Shown here: positions 8,172-16,884 of the stretch, piece after piece
Position numbering within the stretch: the first letter of the stretch is position 1
Layout: each line of letters opens with the position of its first letter
From: Pseudonocardia alaniniphila
Lineage (GTDB): Bacteria > Actinomycetota > Actinomycetes > Mycobacteriales > Pseudonocardiaceae
Direction of reading: 5' to 3'
DNA: 64,000 nt
Assembly (NCBI RefSeq): GCF_022524485.1
Contig: NZ_JAKXMK010000033.1
Span: 1 to 64,000, forward strand
Notes under the pieces: model-generated
Databases searched by the model: none
What the model was told of the DNA's origin: nothing
What the model saw: the letters and a program-made list of their open reading frames with translations, nothing else
Made by a program: the position numbers and the translations under genes

Positions 8172-8900
8172 TCAGGCGGGGCCGGACGCGGCGGGCTCGC
8201 TGCCCGCCGCGGCTTCGGCCGTGAGAGTGCGCCACGCGAGCTCGGCCGCCTTCTGCTCGGCCTCCTTCTTCGTGCGCCCTTCGCCCGACCCGAGCTCTCG
8301 GTTCGCCACGACCGCGGTGGCCGTGAAGATCTTGAGGTGGTCCGGGCCGTCCTCGGCGATCCGGTACTCGGGGACGCCGAGCTCGGCCGCCGCGGTGAGC
8401 TCCTGAAGGCTCGTCTTCCAGTCCAGCCCTGCCCCGAGCAACGGCGCGCTGCGCATCAGACCGTCGAAGAGGCGGTCGACGAGCCCACGGGCCGTCTCGA
8501 GCCCGTGCTCGAGGTACACAGCGCCGATCAGGGCCTCCGTGGCGTCGGCGAGGATGCTCGCCTTCGTGCGCCCACCCGTCAGCTCCTCGCCGCGGCCCAG
8601 GTAGAGGTGCGCACCGAGCCCGCCGTCGCCGAGGGTGGCCGCCACGCCGGCGAGCGCGTGCATGTTGACGACGCTCGCGCGCAGCTTGGCCAGCTGCCCT
8701 TCGGGCAGGTCCGGGTGATCGCAGTAGAGCCGCTCGGTGACGATGATGCTGAGCACGGAGTCGCCGAGGAACTCCAGGCGCTCGTTGGTGGGCAGCCCGC
8801 CGTTCTCGTACGCGTAGGACCGGTGGGTGAGCGCCAGAGTGAGTAGATCGTGGGCGATCTCGACTCCGAGGGACGCGAGAAGGGGCCCGCGGTCCTCCAC
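8172..8900 (-). CDS. rnc: Ribonuclease III
   Basis: A double-strand-specific endoribonuclease that processes rRNA and other transcripts. The signature [12 protein letters not shown] is present with the catalytic acidic residues, and [15 protein letters not shown] supplies the second acidic cluster. The C-terminal double-stranded-RNA-binding domain ends with [16 protein letters not shown]. The frame stays open up to 8999, which would overlap rpmF. I chose the GTG at 8900-8898 (242 residues) because it places five residues before PLLASLG, as in other actinobacterial enzymes. A GTG at 8927 is the alternative start. It is co-oriented with rpmF and mutM. Confidence 0.95.
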   Translation of the reverse strand: MEDRGPLLASLGVEIAHDLLTLALTHRSYAYENGGLPTNERLEFLGDSVLSIIVTERLYCDHPDLPEGQLAKLRASVVNMHALAGVAATLGDGGLGAHLYLGRGEELTGGRTKASILADATEALIGAVYLEHGLETARGLVDRLFDGLMRSAPLLGAGLDWKTSLQELTAAAELGVPEYRIAEDGPDHLKIFTATAVVANRELGSGEGRTKKEAEQKAAELAWRTLTAEAAAGSEPAASGPA

Positions 8901-8958
8901 GGGCCCCTGTAGGCCTCGCGCTACCACTGCGTCGTCGCCGATTCCGTGCTCCCGGCGA

Positions 8959-9141
8959 TCAGGCCGGAGTGACGACCTGGCGGCCGTCATAGGTGCCACA
9001 GGTGGGGCAGGCGACGTGCGGGGGCTTGACGGCCCGGCAGGCGCGGTTCGAGCAGGCGACGAGCGTGGGTGCAGTGGCCTTCCACTGCGACCGGCGCGAG
9101 CGCGTGTTCGACCGCGACATCCGGCGCTTCGGAACAGCCAC
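8959..9141 (-). CDS. rpmF: Ribosomal protein L32
   Basis: A 60-residue protein starting at GTG (9141-9139) with AGGAG upstream. It opens [20 protein letters not shown], the standard L32 start, and carries four cysteines (C30, C35, C45, C48) that bind zinc. This is therefore the zinc-containing (C+) form, not the zinc-free paralogue some actinobacteria switch to under zinc starvation. It sits between yceD and rnc, the usual bacterial order. It is hidden inside a longer open frame, so the start was set by homology. Confidence 0.96.
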   Translation of the reverse strand: MAVPKRRMSRSNTRSRRSQWKATAPTLVACSNRACRAVKPPHVACPTCGTYDGRQVVTPA

Positions 9142-9169
9142 GGTGAATCTCCTAGCAGTACTCGAGGGA

Positions 9170-9745
9170 TCAGTCTGCGGACAGGCGCTCACGCAGAGCG
9201 GCCCACCGAGGATCCAGTGTCTCATGCCCGTGGCCGGGCGCGAGGTCGGCCCGCTTCTCCCCACAGTCGGGGCAGAGGCCGAGGCAGTCAGGGCTGCACA
9301 GCGGGGCGAGAGGCAGGGCGAGCACGACCGCGTCGCGCACGGTCTGCTCGACGTCGACCATCTCGTCGACGACCCTCGGCAGCTCGTCCTCGTCGGTGGT
9401 CTCGTCGGTGACGCTGTCGGGGTAAGCGAACAGCTCCGAGAGCTCGACGTCGATCTCGTCGGTGAGCGCGTCGAGGCAGCGGGCGCACTCGCCCGTGAGG
9501 GGCGCGTGCACGCTGCCCGAGACGTAGACCCCTTCGGTGACCGACTCGAGCCGGACGTCCAGCTCGATGGGTTCCCCCGCCGGCACGGCGATGGTCTCCA
9601 AGCCGAGCGCGGCTGGGTCCGCCGGAGCCGGGACGGTGCGCTGGTAGCTGCGCATGTTCCCTGGACGCCGCCCGAGCTCACGGGTGCTGAAGACCCAGGG
9701 GCTTGCCGGATCGGGGTGGCCGGGGACGGGGTGGTGCGTACTCAC
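9170..9745 (-). CDS. yceD: YceD family protein (DUF177)
   Basis: 191 residues starting at GTG 9745. It has the family core [13 protein letters not shown] near the N-terminus, the CARCLDAL motif in the middle, an acidic region rich in Asp/Glu, and a C-terminal cysteine cluster ([13 protein letters not shown]) that could bind a metal. YceD proteins are linked to rRNA metabolism and nearly always precede rpmF, as here (28 nt). This gene marks the left edge of the accessory region, which starts just upstream of it. Confidence 0.92.
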   Translation of the reverse strand: MSTHHPVPGHPDPASPWVFSTRELGRRPGNMRSYQRTVPAPADPAALGLETIAVPAGEPIELDVRLESVTEGVYVSGSVHAPLTGECARCLDALTDEIDVELSELFAYPDSVTDETTDEDELPRVVDEMVDVEQTVRDAVVLALPLAPLCSPDCLGLCPDCGEKRADLAPGHGHETLDPRWAALRERLSAD

Positions 9746-9799
9746 CCCACCAGAGTAGTAGCCCGCGACGATGCGGGCACCGCGCCGGGAAGTCGTCGG

Positions 9800-10264
9800 T
9801 CAGCCCGGTGTGACCTGGAACTCCGCCGTGCCGTCCCCGGCACGCATGACCTCGATCACGGCGGTGCCGACGGTGGCGCTCGAGCCGGGGGCGATCGTCA
9901 CCGTGGCCCCGTCGGCCGTGAACGTGACACCGGCGTCCTCGACCGCCTCGACTGCGATGACCGGGCTCGAGCCGCAGGAGAACGTGGTGTGCCCGTTCAC
10001 GGTGCTCGAGCGCGAGCTCGTGCCCGAGCTGCTGATCGACGTGCCGCCGGGCGTCACCCTCAGGCGACAGAACCCCGAGGACGCCCGCGGCACGACCGAC
10101 GGCGAGGCGCTCTGTGGGGACGGCGCTGCCTGGCCCGACGCGCCCGGGCGCGACGTGGGCTCACCGGCGATGCTCGTGGTGCAACCCGCAACGACGAGCA
10201 TCGGCAGCGTGACGGCGACCAGCACGGAGCCGAGCACCCGCTGGCGCGTACGGAGGAGCTTCAC
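9800..10264 (-). CDS. Putative lipoprotein
   Basis: 154 residues beginning at GTG 10264. A basic start (KLLRTRQR) and a hydrophobic core lead to a lipobox VVAGC, followed by TTSIAGEPT, a signature common in Pseudonocardiales surface lipoproteins. A Ser/Pro/Ala-rich linker then precedes a small domain with two cysteines (GFCRLR and TFSCGS) that may form a disulfide. It should be anchored on the outer face of the membrane. It lies 54 nt upstream of yceD on the same strand and is divergent from the response regulator gene. The function is unknown. Confidence 0.75.
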   Translation of the reverse strand: MKLLRTRQRVLGSVLVAVTLPMLVVAGCTTSIAGEPTSRPGASGQAAPSPQSASPSVVPRASSGFCRLRVTPGGTSISSSGTSSRSSTVNGHTTFSCGSSPVIAVEAVEDAGVTFTADGATVTIAPGSSATVGTAVIEVMRAGDGTAEFQVTPG

Positions 10265-10377
10265 GGTCCGGATCGTGCCGTTGATCCGGGTTGCTTGGCG
10301 AGCCCTGTGCGACGACCGGCCGTGCGCATGCCGCGACCAGGCTTTTCCGCTCGGTAATCGTCCGGCAGGCTGATCAC

Positions 10378-11046
10378 GTGCGTGTACTTGTGGTCGAGGA
10401 CGACGACGGGGTCGCCGACGCGGTGCTCGAAGCGCTGGCGGCGCACGGGCACACCGCGGTCCGGGCGGCCCGCGCAGCCGAGGTCTGGGGCAACGCCCAC
10501 GACGCGGACGTCGTCCTGCTCGATCTCGGCCTCCCCGACGCCGACGGGCTCGACGTGCTGCGCAGGCTGCGGCGCATCACCTCCACGCCGGTGCTCGTGC
10601 TCACCGCCCGCGGCACCGAGCGGGACGTGGTGCGGGGGCTGCGGCTGGGCGCCGACGACTACGTGGTGAAGCCGGTGCGGTTGCGCGAGCTGCTGGCGCG
10701 CATGGAGGCGGTGGCGCGCAGGGCCCGTGCGGGGCGCGCCGACGACGACGCCCCGGCGGACGTCGTGGAGATCGAGGACCTGCACATCGACCTGGGCGCC
10801 CGGCGGACCACCGTCGGTGGGAACGAGATCACCCTGACCGCGAAGGAGTTCGAGATCCTCGCCGCGCTCGCCCGCAGGCCGGGAGCCGCCGTCAGTCGTC
10901 AGCAACTGCTCGACGAGGTCTGGGGTGACGCCTACCTGGCGGTTTCGCGCTCGCTCGACGTGCACCTCGCGGCGCTGCGGGCCAAGCTCGGGCGCCCCGG
11001 CCTGCTGACGACGATCCGCGGGTTCGGCTTCCGGCTCGGCGGCTGA
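10378..11046 (+). CDS. Two-component response regulator, OmpR/PhoB type
   Basis: 222 residues from GTG 10378. The receiver domain occupies residues 1-115, with the acidic pocket (VVEDDD), the phospho-acceptor D49 (LLDLGLPD), the conserved Thr/Ala region (VLTARG) and K98 in YVVKPV. A winged-helix DNA-binding domain follows (ITLTAKEFEILAALARRPG ... VDEVWG-like helix ... TIRGFGFRL). The kinase gene follows after 9 nt. The pair and the adjacent TAXI lipoprotein resemble TctD/TctE-type systems, in which a solute-binding protein feeds the sensor. Confidence 0.95.
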   Translation: MRVLVVEDDDGVADAVLEALAAHGHTAVRAARAAEVWGNAHDADVVLLDLGLPDADGLDVLRRLRRITSTPVLVLTARGTERDVVRGLRLGADDYVVKPVRLRELLARMEAVARRARAGRADDDAPADVVEIEDLHIDLGARRTTVGGNEITLTAKEFEILAALARRPGAAVSRQQLLDEVWGDAYLAVSRSLDVHLAALRAKLGRPGLLTTIRGFGFRLGG

Positions 11047-11055
11047 GGACAGCCG

Positions 11056-12447
11056 GTGCGCCGTCGCCTGCTGCTGGTCCTCTCGGCCTTCTCGGTAGCC
11101 ACCGTCGCGGCCTTCGCGCTGCCGCTGCTCGACAGCACGGCGGCCGAGCGCACGCAGCGGTTCGTGCTCGCCCGCACCGCCGACATGGACCGCTTCGCCG
11201 CGTACGCCCAGCAGGCGGACCAGGACACGGGCACGGCGCTCGCGGAGGAGGTTCGGGCGCACAGCGTGCTCTACGGCGAAGGGGTCGTGGTCGTGGACCG
11301 GAGCGGCCGTCCGATCGTCGAAGCCGGTCTGGACGTCGACGATCCCGGGGTGCTCGCGGCCGTCGACGCCGCCCTGCGCAACCAGCCGGCCGCCCGGCCG
11401 GAGCGACTCGGGCCGGGGTCCGACGAGCCGGTGCTGTTCGCGCGTCCGGTCGGAACCGGCACGCAGGTGGAAGGTGCGGTCGTATTGCGGGCCTCGCCCG
11501 CCGGGGCCGCGGCCGACATCGCCACCGCCTGGACGGCCATCCTGCTGGGTGCGCTGGCTGCGGCCGTGGCGTTCGCCGCGCTGGCGCTGGTGGTGGCCCG
11601 CTGGGTGCTCCGGCCGGTCGCCGAGCTGGCGGGAGGGGTGCGCGCGGTCGCCGAGGGGCACCCCGGAGCGCACGTGTCGCCGCGCGGCGGCCCGTCGGAG
11701 CTGCGCGAGCTGGCCACGGCGTTCAACCGGATGTCCGACGTCGTCTCCACCAGTGCCGAGCAGCAACGCCGGCTCGTCGCGGACACCTCGCACCAGCTGC
11801 GCAACCCGCTCGCTGCGCTCCGGCTGCGGGTCGACGCCCTGGACGCGCACGTCCCGGACGACGGCCGCCGGACCTACCGCTCGACGCTCGCGGAGGTGGA
11901 GCGGCTGGAGTCGCTCCTCGACGGGATGCTCGACCTCGCCTCGGCGGAGAGCCGGGCCACCGACCTCGCGGCGGGCGACGCCGGCGGCGAGCAGGCGGAC
12001 ATCGGAACGGTCGTGGCCGAGCAGGTCGAGCTGTGGGCACCGGTGGCCGAACGCGCCGGGGTGCGGCTCGTCGTCACCGACGGGCCTGCGGCCGAGGTGG
12101 CGTGCTCCGCGTCGGAGCTGGCCCAGCTGCTCGACGTGCTGCTGGACAACGCCGTGAAGCATGCGGGGGCCACGGCCACCGCCCGGGTCGGCTGGACCGC
12201 GGCCGGGACGCCTGGAGCACGGCGGGTCCGGCTCGAGGTCCGCGACGACGGACCGGGGCTGCCTGCCGAGGATCTCGGCCGCGCCACGCAGCGCTTCTGG
12301 CGTTCGGCGCAGGCGAACGGGAGCCGCGGGTCGGGGCTGGGGCTCGCGATCGCGGAACGCCTCGCGACCGCACGAGGTGGGGCGCTGCGGCTCGCACCCG
12401 CGCCCGGCGGAGGTCTGGCCGTCACCGTGGAGTTGCCGTGCCTGTGA
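11056..12447 (+). CDS. Membrane sensor histidine kinase with HAMP domain
   Basis: 463 residues from GTG 11056. A first membrane helix lies at about 5-25, an extracytoplasmic sensor domain of about 125 residues follows, then a second helix near 150-176 and a HAMP region. The dimerisation/phosphotransfer motif DTSHQLRNPLAALRLR places the phospho-histidine at H246. The ATPase domain shows the N box (LLDNAVKHA, N365), the G1 box (DDGPGLP, D397) and a C-terminal GSGLGLAIA. Its stop codon overlaps the TAXI gene start region, indicating one operon of three genes. Confidence 0.95.
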   Translation: MRRRLLLVLSAFSVATVAAFALPLLDSTAAERTQRFVLARTADMDRFAAYAQQADQDTGTALAEEVRAHSVLYGEGVVVVDRSGRPIVEAGLDVDDPGVLAAVDAALRNQPAARPERLGPGSDEPVLFARPVGTGTQVEGAVVLRASPAGAAADIATAWTAILLGALAAAVAFAALALVVARWVLRPVAELAGGVRAVAEGHPGAHVSPRGGPSELRELATAFNRMSDVVSTSAEQQRRLVADTSHQLRNPLAALRLRVDALDAHVPDDGRRTYRSTLAEVERLESLLDGMLDLASAESRATDLAAGDAGGEQADIGTVVAEQVELWAPVAERAGVRLVVTDGPAAEVACSASELAQLLDVLLDNAVKHAGATATARVGWTAAGTPGARRVRLEVRDDGPGLPAEDLGRATQRFWRSAQANGSRGSGLGLAIAERLATARGGALRLAPAPGGGLAVTVELPCL

Positions 12448-13379
12448 CCCTCTCGCGCCGGACGCTCCTGCGCGCAGCACCGCTGGCTCTGGCGTTCGTC
12501 GCCGCGGGCTGCAGCGGCGACGGAGAGCCGCCGGTCGTGGTGGCCGCAGGCGAGCCCGGAGGCTTCTACGTGGAGTTCGGCGAGCTGCTCGTCCGGCAGT
12601 TGCAGGCCGCCGGGATCTCCGCGCGCGTGATGGAGACGGGGGGCAGCGTCGACAACGCCCGCCACGTCGAGGACGGCACGGCTGCCCTCGGGCTCGCGCT
12701 CAGCGACATCGCCGTGGCCGCCCTGCGGGGCGAGGCGCCGTTCGCCCAGGTGGTGGCCCTGCGGGCGATCGGGCGCGTCTACGAGAACTACATGCAGGTC
12801 GTGGTGCGCGCCGAGGACTCGATCGCGGACGTCGCCGACCTGGCGGGGCGGCAGGTCTCGCTCGGCGCGCTCGGATCCGGCGCCGCCGTGTTCGGCGACC
12901 GGCTGCTCGCCGCGGCAGGGATCACCGCTCCGGTCACCCGGCGGCCGCTGCGCGAGGCCGTCACGGCGCTGGACTCGGGGGCGACGGACGCACTGCTGTG
13001 GTCCGGCGGCGTGCCGACGCCCGCACTCGACGAGCTGGCGGCCCGCCGTCCGATCCGGCTGATCCCGCTGGTCGGGCTCCTGCCGCAGCTGCGCGCCCGC
13101 CACGGGGAGGTCTACGGGCCGGTCGCGGTGCCCGCCGGCGTGTACGGGACGAGCACGCGGGTGCCCACCGTCGGCGTCGCGAACCTCCTCGTCGCGGGTG
13201 CCTCTCTGCCCGACGATGTGGCAGGCGCGGTCGCGCGCACCCTCGTGGGCTCCGCACCCGACCTGGTGCCCTCGGCGGCCCTGGGCACCCAGTACCTGGA
13301 CCAGCGATCGCTCATCGGCACCGGGGACGTCCCGCTGCACCCCGGCGCCGCGGCCGCCTACCGCGACCTGCACGGCTGA
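12438..13379 (+). CDS. TAXI-family solute-binding lipoprotein
   Basis: About 313 residues. The signal peptide starts SRRTLLRAAPLALAF and ends in the lipobox FVAAGC. The mature part matches TAXI-type TRAP solute receptors (VVAAGEPGGFYVEFGELLVRQL ... GGSVDNARHVEDGTAALGLALSD). GTG 12438 was chosen because GGAG lies 5 nt upstream; GTG 12444 is an alternative that overlaps the kinase stop. No TRAP membrane subunit is in the window. With the kinase directly upstream, the protein more likely presents a ligand to the sensor than feeds a transporter, though a distant transporter is possible. Confidence 0.85.
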   Translation: MPVTLSRRTLLRAAPLALAFVAAGCSGDGEPPVVVAAGEPGGFYVEFGELLVRQLQAAGISARVMETGGSVDNARHVEDGTAALGLALSDIAVAALRGEAPFAQVVALRAIGRVYENYMQVVVRAEDSIADVADLAGRQVSLGALGSGAAVFGDRLLAAAGITAPVTRRPLREAVTALDSGATDALLWSGGVPTPALDELAARRPIRLIPLVGLLPQLRARHGEVYGPVAVPAGVYGTSTRVPTVGVANLLVAGASLPDDVAGAVARTLVGSAPDLVPSAALGTQYLDQRSLIGTGDVPLHPGAAAAYRDLHG

Positions 13380-13490
13380 GCGACCAGTCTCCTAAGCGTT
13401 GGTAAAGATCTCATCCGAGGTACTGCTCCACGTTGTGATCGCTTTTACCTTGCCTGCGACACCTCTGGCAGAACGAGGAGCGGGGAGCAG

Positions 13491-14837
13491 ATGACAACGA
13501 CGTCACCGGTAGGAGAGCTCGGTCCACCGGTCGGATTCAAGGCGAAGGTCAAGCAGGTCGGGCCGGGGCTGCTCGCCGCGGCCACCGGTGTGGGTGCGGG
13601 CGACCTGGTCGCCACGATGGTGGCGGGCGCCGAGTACGGGATGGTGCTCCTGTGGGCGGCGGTGCTCGGCACGGGTCTCAAGCTCGCGCTGGCCGAGGGC
13701 GTGGGCCGGTGGCATCTCGCGACCGGCACCACCCTGCTCGACGGGTGGCGCAGGCTCGGGTACTGGGCCACCGTCTTCTTCGGCGCCTACATCATCATCT
13801 GGGGCTTCGTCTACGGCGCCACGGCGATGTCCGCGGTCGGCCTGCCACTCAACGCCCTGTTCGGCGGGCTGCCCGTGCGGTACTGGGCGATGATCGCCGG
13901 TGTCGTCGGCCTCGTTCTCGTGTGGGCGCAGCGCTACCACGTCTTCGAGAAGTTCATGACCGTGCTCGTCCTGATCAAGTTCGTGTCGGTCGTCTCGGTC
14001 GCGCTGCTCGTCTCCCCGAACCTCGGTGAGGTGTTCAGCGGGCTGGTGCCGCGGCTGCCCGAGGGCTCCGTGGTCAACGTGCTCGGCCTGATCGGCGGGG
14101 TCGGCGGCACGATCACGATGGCCGCATACGGCTACTGGATGATCGCCAAGGGCTGGAAGGGCACTCGCTGGCTGTCGATGATGCGGCTGGACAACACCGT
14201 CGGCTACGTCATGACCGGCATCTTCGTGATCGCGATGCTGATCGTCGGCGCGGAGATGCTGCGGGGCCAGAACCTCACGTCGAGCGACTCGGGCCTGCTC
14301 ACCCTCGGCACCGCGCTCGGTGAGACCTACGGCGACTGGGCCCGGATCATGTTCCTCATCGGGTTCCTCGCCGTCACCTCGTCCTCGCTGCTGGGCGTCT
14401 GGAACGGCGTGAGCCTGCTGTTCACCGACTGGACCCGCACGATCCGCCTGCCGCACGGCAGAAAGGCCGAGGCGGAGCTCGAGGCGGCGGAGGCCGAGAC
14501 GGCCACGGACGCCACCACGGACCCGACCGGCACTGCCACCGGGTACGAGGCCGCGGTCGCCGAGCGCAGCCTCCCGTTCCGCGGGTACCTGCTCTGGCTG
14601 ACCATCCCGCCGATGGCGCTGCTCTTCCTCGACAGGCCGTTCGGGCTCACGCTGGTCTACGGGGTGCTCGGCTCGGCGTTCATGCCCTTCCTGGGCATCA
14701 CGCTGATGCTGCTGCTCAACTCCAAGCGGGTCGTGGGCGACGGCCGTTCCGGGTGGGTGTCCAACGTGCTGCTCACCGGGGCGTCGGCGCTGTTCGTCGT
14801 CCTGCTGGTGATCGACCTGATCGATCGCTTCGGCTGA
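13491..14837 (+). CDS. Nramp-related membrane transporter lacking the DPGN motif
   Basis: 448 residues with about eleven membrane helices in the Nramp arrangement. Helix 1 reads GPGLLAAATGVGAGDLVATM where classical Nramp metal transporters have DPGN, and helix 6 (GGTITMAAYGYWMIAKGW) lacks the MPH-type metal-binding motif. An acidic, Ala/Glu-rich loop (KAEAELEAAEAETATDATT) separates the last helices. The family moves divalent cations, but the changed binding site makes the substrate uncertain. AGGAGCGGGGAGCAG precedes the start, and a hairpin follows the stop. Confidence 0.82.
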   Translation: MTTTSPVGELGPPVGFKAKVKQVGPGLLAAATGVGAGDLVATMVAGAEYGMVLLWAAVLGTGLKLALAEGVGRWHLATGTTLLDGWRRLGYWATVFFGAYIIIWGFVYGATAMSAVGLPLNALFGGLPVRYWAMIAGVVGLVLVWAQRYHVFEKFMTVLVLIKFVSVVSVALLVSPNLGEVFSGLVPRLPEGSVVNVLGLIGGVGGTITMAAYGYWMIAKGWKGTRWLSMMRLDNTVGYVMTGIFVIAMLIVGAEMLRGQNLTSSDSGLLTLGTALGETYGDWARIMFLIGFLAVTSSSLLGVWNGVSLLFTDWTRTIRLPHGRKAEAELEAAEAETATDATTDPTGTATGYEAAVAERSLPFRGYLLWLTIPPMALLFLDRPFGLTLVYGVLGSAFMPFLGITLMLLLNSKRVVGDGRSGWVSNVLLTGASALFVVLLVIDLIDRFG

Positions 14838-14845
14838 TCCTCGGC

Positions 14846-14880
14846 GGGGCGCCACGTGCCCGGACGGCACGGGGCGCCCC
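14846..14880 (+). terminator. Terminator hairpin after the Nramp-related gene
   Basis: Outer arms GGGGCGCC (14846-14853) and GGCGCCCC (14873-14880) enclose a second perfect stem, GTGCC / GGCAC (14856-14870). The hairpin starts 8 nt after the stop codon. Confidence 0.65.
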
Positions 14881-14910
14881 GCCTCCACCTGCGGCACGAA
14901 GGGACGGGGT

Positions 14911-16821
14911 GTGGACTCGGTCATCGAGTTCCGGGTGCTGGGACCGCTCGAGGTCGTCCGCGACGGAGTCGTCCTCCGGTTGGGCGCGGGCAAGCTGCGG
15001 GTGGTCCTCGCCGCGCTGCTCCTCCAGGCGAACCGTCCCGTCTCGATCGACGACCTGGTCGACAAGCTGTGGGACGGGGACGCGCCCGGCGACGCCCGCG
15101 GCACCGTCCAGAAGTACGTGATGCGGATCCGGCGCCTGCTCGGGGGCGGCGCCGAGGACTCCGCCGTGCGGACCGAGCCGGACGGCTACCGGATCACGAT
15201 CCCGGCGTGCCGTCTCGACCTCCACCGGTTCTCCTCGCTCGGCGCGCAGGCGGCCCGGGCCGCTGCCGCAGGCGACGACGTCGCCGAGTCCGCGCTGCTG
15301 ACCGACGCGCTCTCGCTGTGGCGTGACGTGCCGCCACTGTCCGATGTCCCGTCCCCGCCCCTGCAGCGCGACGAGGTGGCCGGGTTGGTCGAGCGCTACC
15401 TGCAGGCGCTCGACCGGCGGATCGAGCTCGACCTGGCCCTCGGCCGACACGCCGAGGTGCTCGGCGAACTGGCCGCCCTCGTTCGCCGGTACCCGGAGCG
15501 GGAGCGCTTCTGGGCACACCGCATGCGGGCGCTGCACCGTGCGGGCCGCCAGGGTGAGGCGCTCGCGGCCTACCGCGAGGTCGCGAGCCTGCTGGCCGAG
15601 GAGCTCGGCATCGACCCGGGGGCCGACCTGCGTGCCGCCCACCGTGAGGTCCTCGGCGCGCCTGCCCCTCCCGCGCCCGTCGCGGCGCCCGTGGCGCTTC
15701 CGCCTGCCGCCCGCCCGCCGCGCCAGCTCCCCATGGCCGACTCCGGGTTCGCCGGGCGGGAGGCCGAGCTCGCCGCGATCGTCGACGCTCTCGGGCAGAC
15801 GGGGCCTCGCAGCGGCGCACCGGTCGTGATCACCGGCATGGCCGGAGTCGGCAAGACGGCGCTGGCCGTACGGGCCGCCCATGACGTGGCCGACCGCTTC
15901 CCCGACGGACAGCTGTTCGCCGACCTGCGCGGCCACTCCCCCGCTGCGCCGAGAGCCGTGCCGGACGTGCTGGCACGGTTCGTCCGGACGCTCGGACTGC
16001 CGGCCGACGCGCTGCCGTCCGACGAGGACGAACTGGTGGCCGCGTACCGGTCGCTGCTCGCGGGCCGTCGCATGCTGGTCGTTCTCGACGGCGCGGTGTC
16101 GGCCGAGCAGGTACGGCCGCTGCTGCCCGGGTCCGGGTGCGGAGTCCTCGTCACGAGCCGGGCCGACCTCGCCGGGCTCGCCGTCTCCCCCGGCTCGCAC
16201 CGGATCGTGCTCGACGTCCTGTCCGCTGCCGACGGGCGCGCGTTGCTCGCGGGCGTGCTCGGCGCGCCGCGAGTGGCCGCGGAACCGGCCGCGGCCGACG
16301 AGCTGGTGCAGCTGTGCGGCGGGTCGGCGCTCGCGCTCCGCGTGGCCGCCGCTCAGCTGGTGCTGCACCCGCAGCGCGGGATCGCCGAGCACGTCGAGCG
16401 GCTGAGCGGCGGAGACCTTCTGGCAGCCCTGCGCCTGGACGGCGACGCCGCCACCGACATGGTGGCCGCGCTCGACCTGTCCTACCGCACGCTCGACCCG
16501 GAACACCGGCGGCTTCTGCGGCTGCTCGGCCTGCTCCCCGGCGTGACCGACGAGGGGTTCACCGCGGCGGCAGCGGCCGCCGCCACCGGGATGGGCCGCG
16601 CCGCGGTGGCGGCCGGGCTCGAAGCGCTGGCCGCGGTGAGCCTGCTCGACCGCCGCCCGTGTGCGCGCTACCGCATGCACGTCCTCGTCCGCCGGTACGC
16701 AGCGAGCCAGGCGGAGACCGAGGAGCCCTCGGAAGCACGCGACCGCGCCCACCCGCCCGCCGGCGGCCCCGTCATCGTCGGGCACCCGTTGCCTCGCTTC
16801 GCGCGGATCTCCACCTCCTGA
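14911..16821 (+). CDS. AfsR/SARP-type transcriptional regulator with NB-ARC ATPase domain
   Basis: 636 residues from GTG 14911. Residues 1-95 form an OmpR-type winged helix (VIEFRVLGPLEVVRDG ... VQKYVMRIRRLLG), and about 98-245 form the bacterial transcriptional activator domain typical of SARPs (AYREVASLLAEELGIDPG). An NB-ARC ATPase follows, with Walker A GMAGVGKT (K315), MLVVLDGA and VLVTSR. The chain ends soon after the ATPase and lacks the TPR array of full-length AfsR. It converges on the giant gene, with a strong bidirectional hairpin between them. Its targets are unknown; the giant gene or an unlinked pathway are both possible. Confidence 0.9.
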   Translation: MDSVIEFRVLGPLEVVRDGVVLRLGAGKLRVVLAALLLQANRPVSIDDLVDKLWDGDAPGDARGTVQKYVMRIRRLLGGGAEDSAVRTEPDGYRITIPACRLDLHRFSSLGAQAARAAAAGDDVAESALLTDALSLWRDVPPLSDVPSPPLQRDEVAGLVERYLQALDRRIELDLALGRHAEVLGELAALVRRYPERERFWAHRMRALHRAGRQGEALAAYREVASLLAEELGIDPGADLRAAHREVLGAPAPPAPVAAPVALPPAARPPRQLPMADSGFAGREAELAAIVDALGQTGPRSGAPVVITGMAGVGKTALAVRAAHDVADRFPDGQLFADLRGHSPAAPRAVPDVLARFVRTLGLPADALPSDEDELVAAYRSLLAGRRMLVVLDGAVSAEQVRPLLPGSGCGVLVTSRADLAGLAVSPGSHRIVLDVLSAADGRALLAGVLGAPRVAAEPAAADELVQLCGGSALALRVAAAQLVLHPQRGIAEHVERLSGGDLLAALRLDGDAATDMVAALDLSYRTLDPEHRRLLRLLGLLPGVTDEGFTAAAAAAATGMGRAAVAAGLEALAAVSLLDRRPCARYRMHVLVRRYAASQAETEEPSEARDRAHPPAGGPVIVGHPLPRFARISTS

Positions 16822-16828
16822 TCTCCGC

Positions 16829-16872
16829 GAGATCCGGGTTTCGGCCCCGCGAAGGTCCGAAACCCCGATCTC
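16829..16872. terminator. Bidirectional terminator between the SARP and giant genes
   Basis: A 16-bp stem with one mismatch (arms 16829-16844 and 16857-16872, loop of 12) fills the 63-bp gap between two convergent genes. It begins 8 nt after the SARP stop and ends 12 nt before the giant gene's stop. Confidence 0.8.
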
Positions 16873-16884
16873 GTCGATCATGAC

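Noticed and set aside
8901-8999. Longer N-terminus of ribonuclease III
   Set aside because: It would overlap rpmF by 41 nt in another frame and is not similar to known RNase III N-termini.
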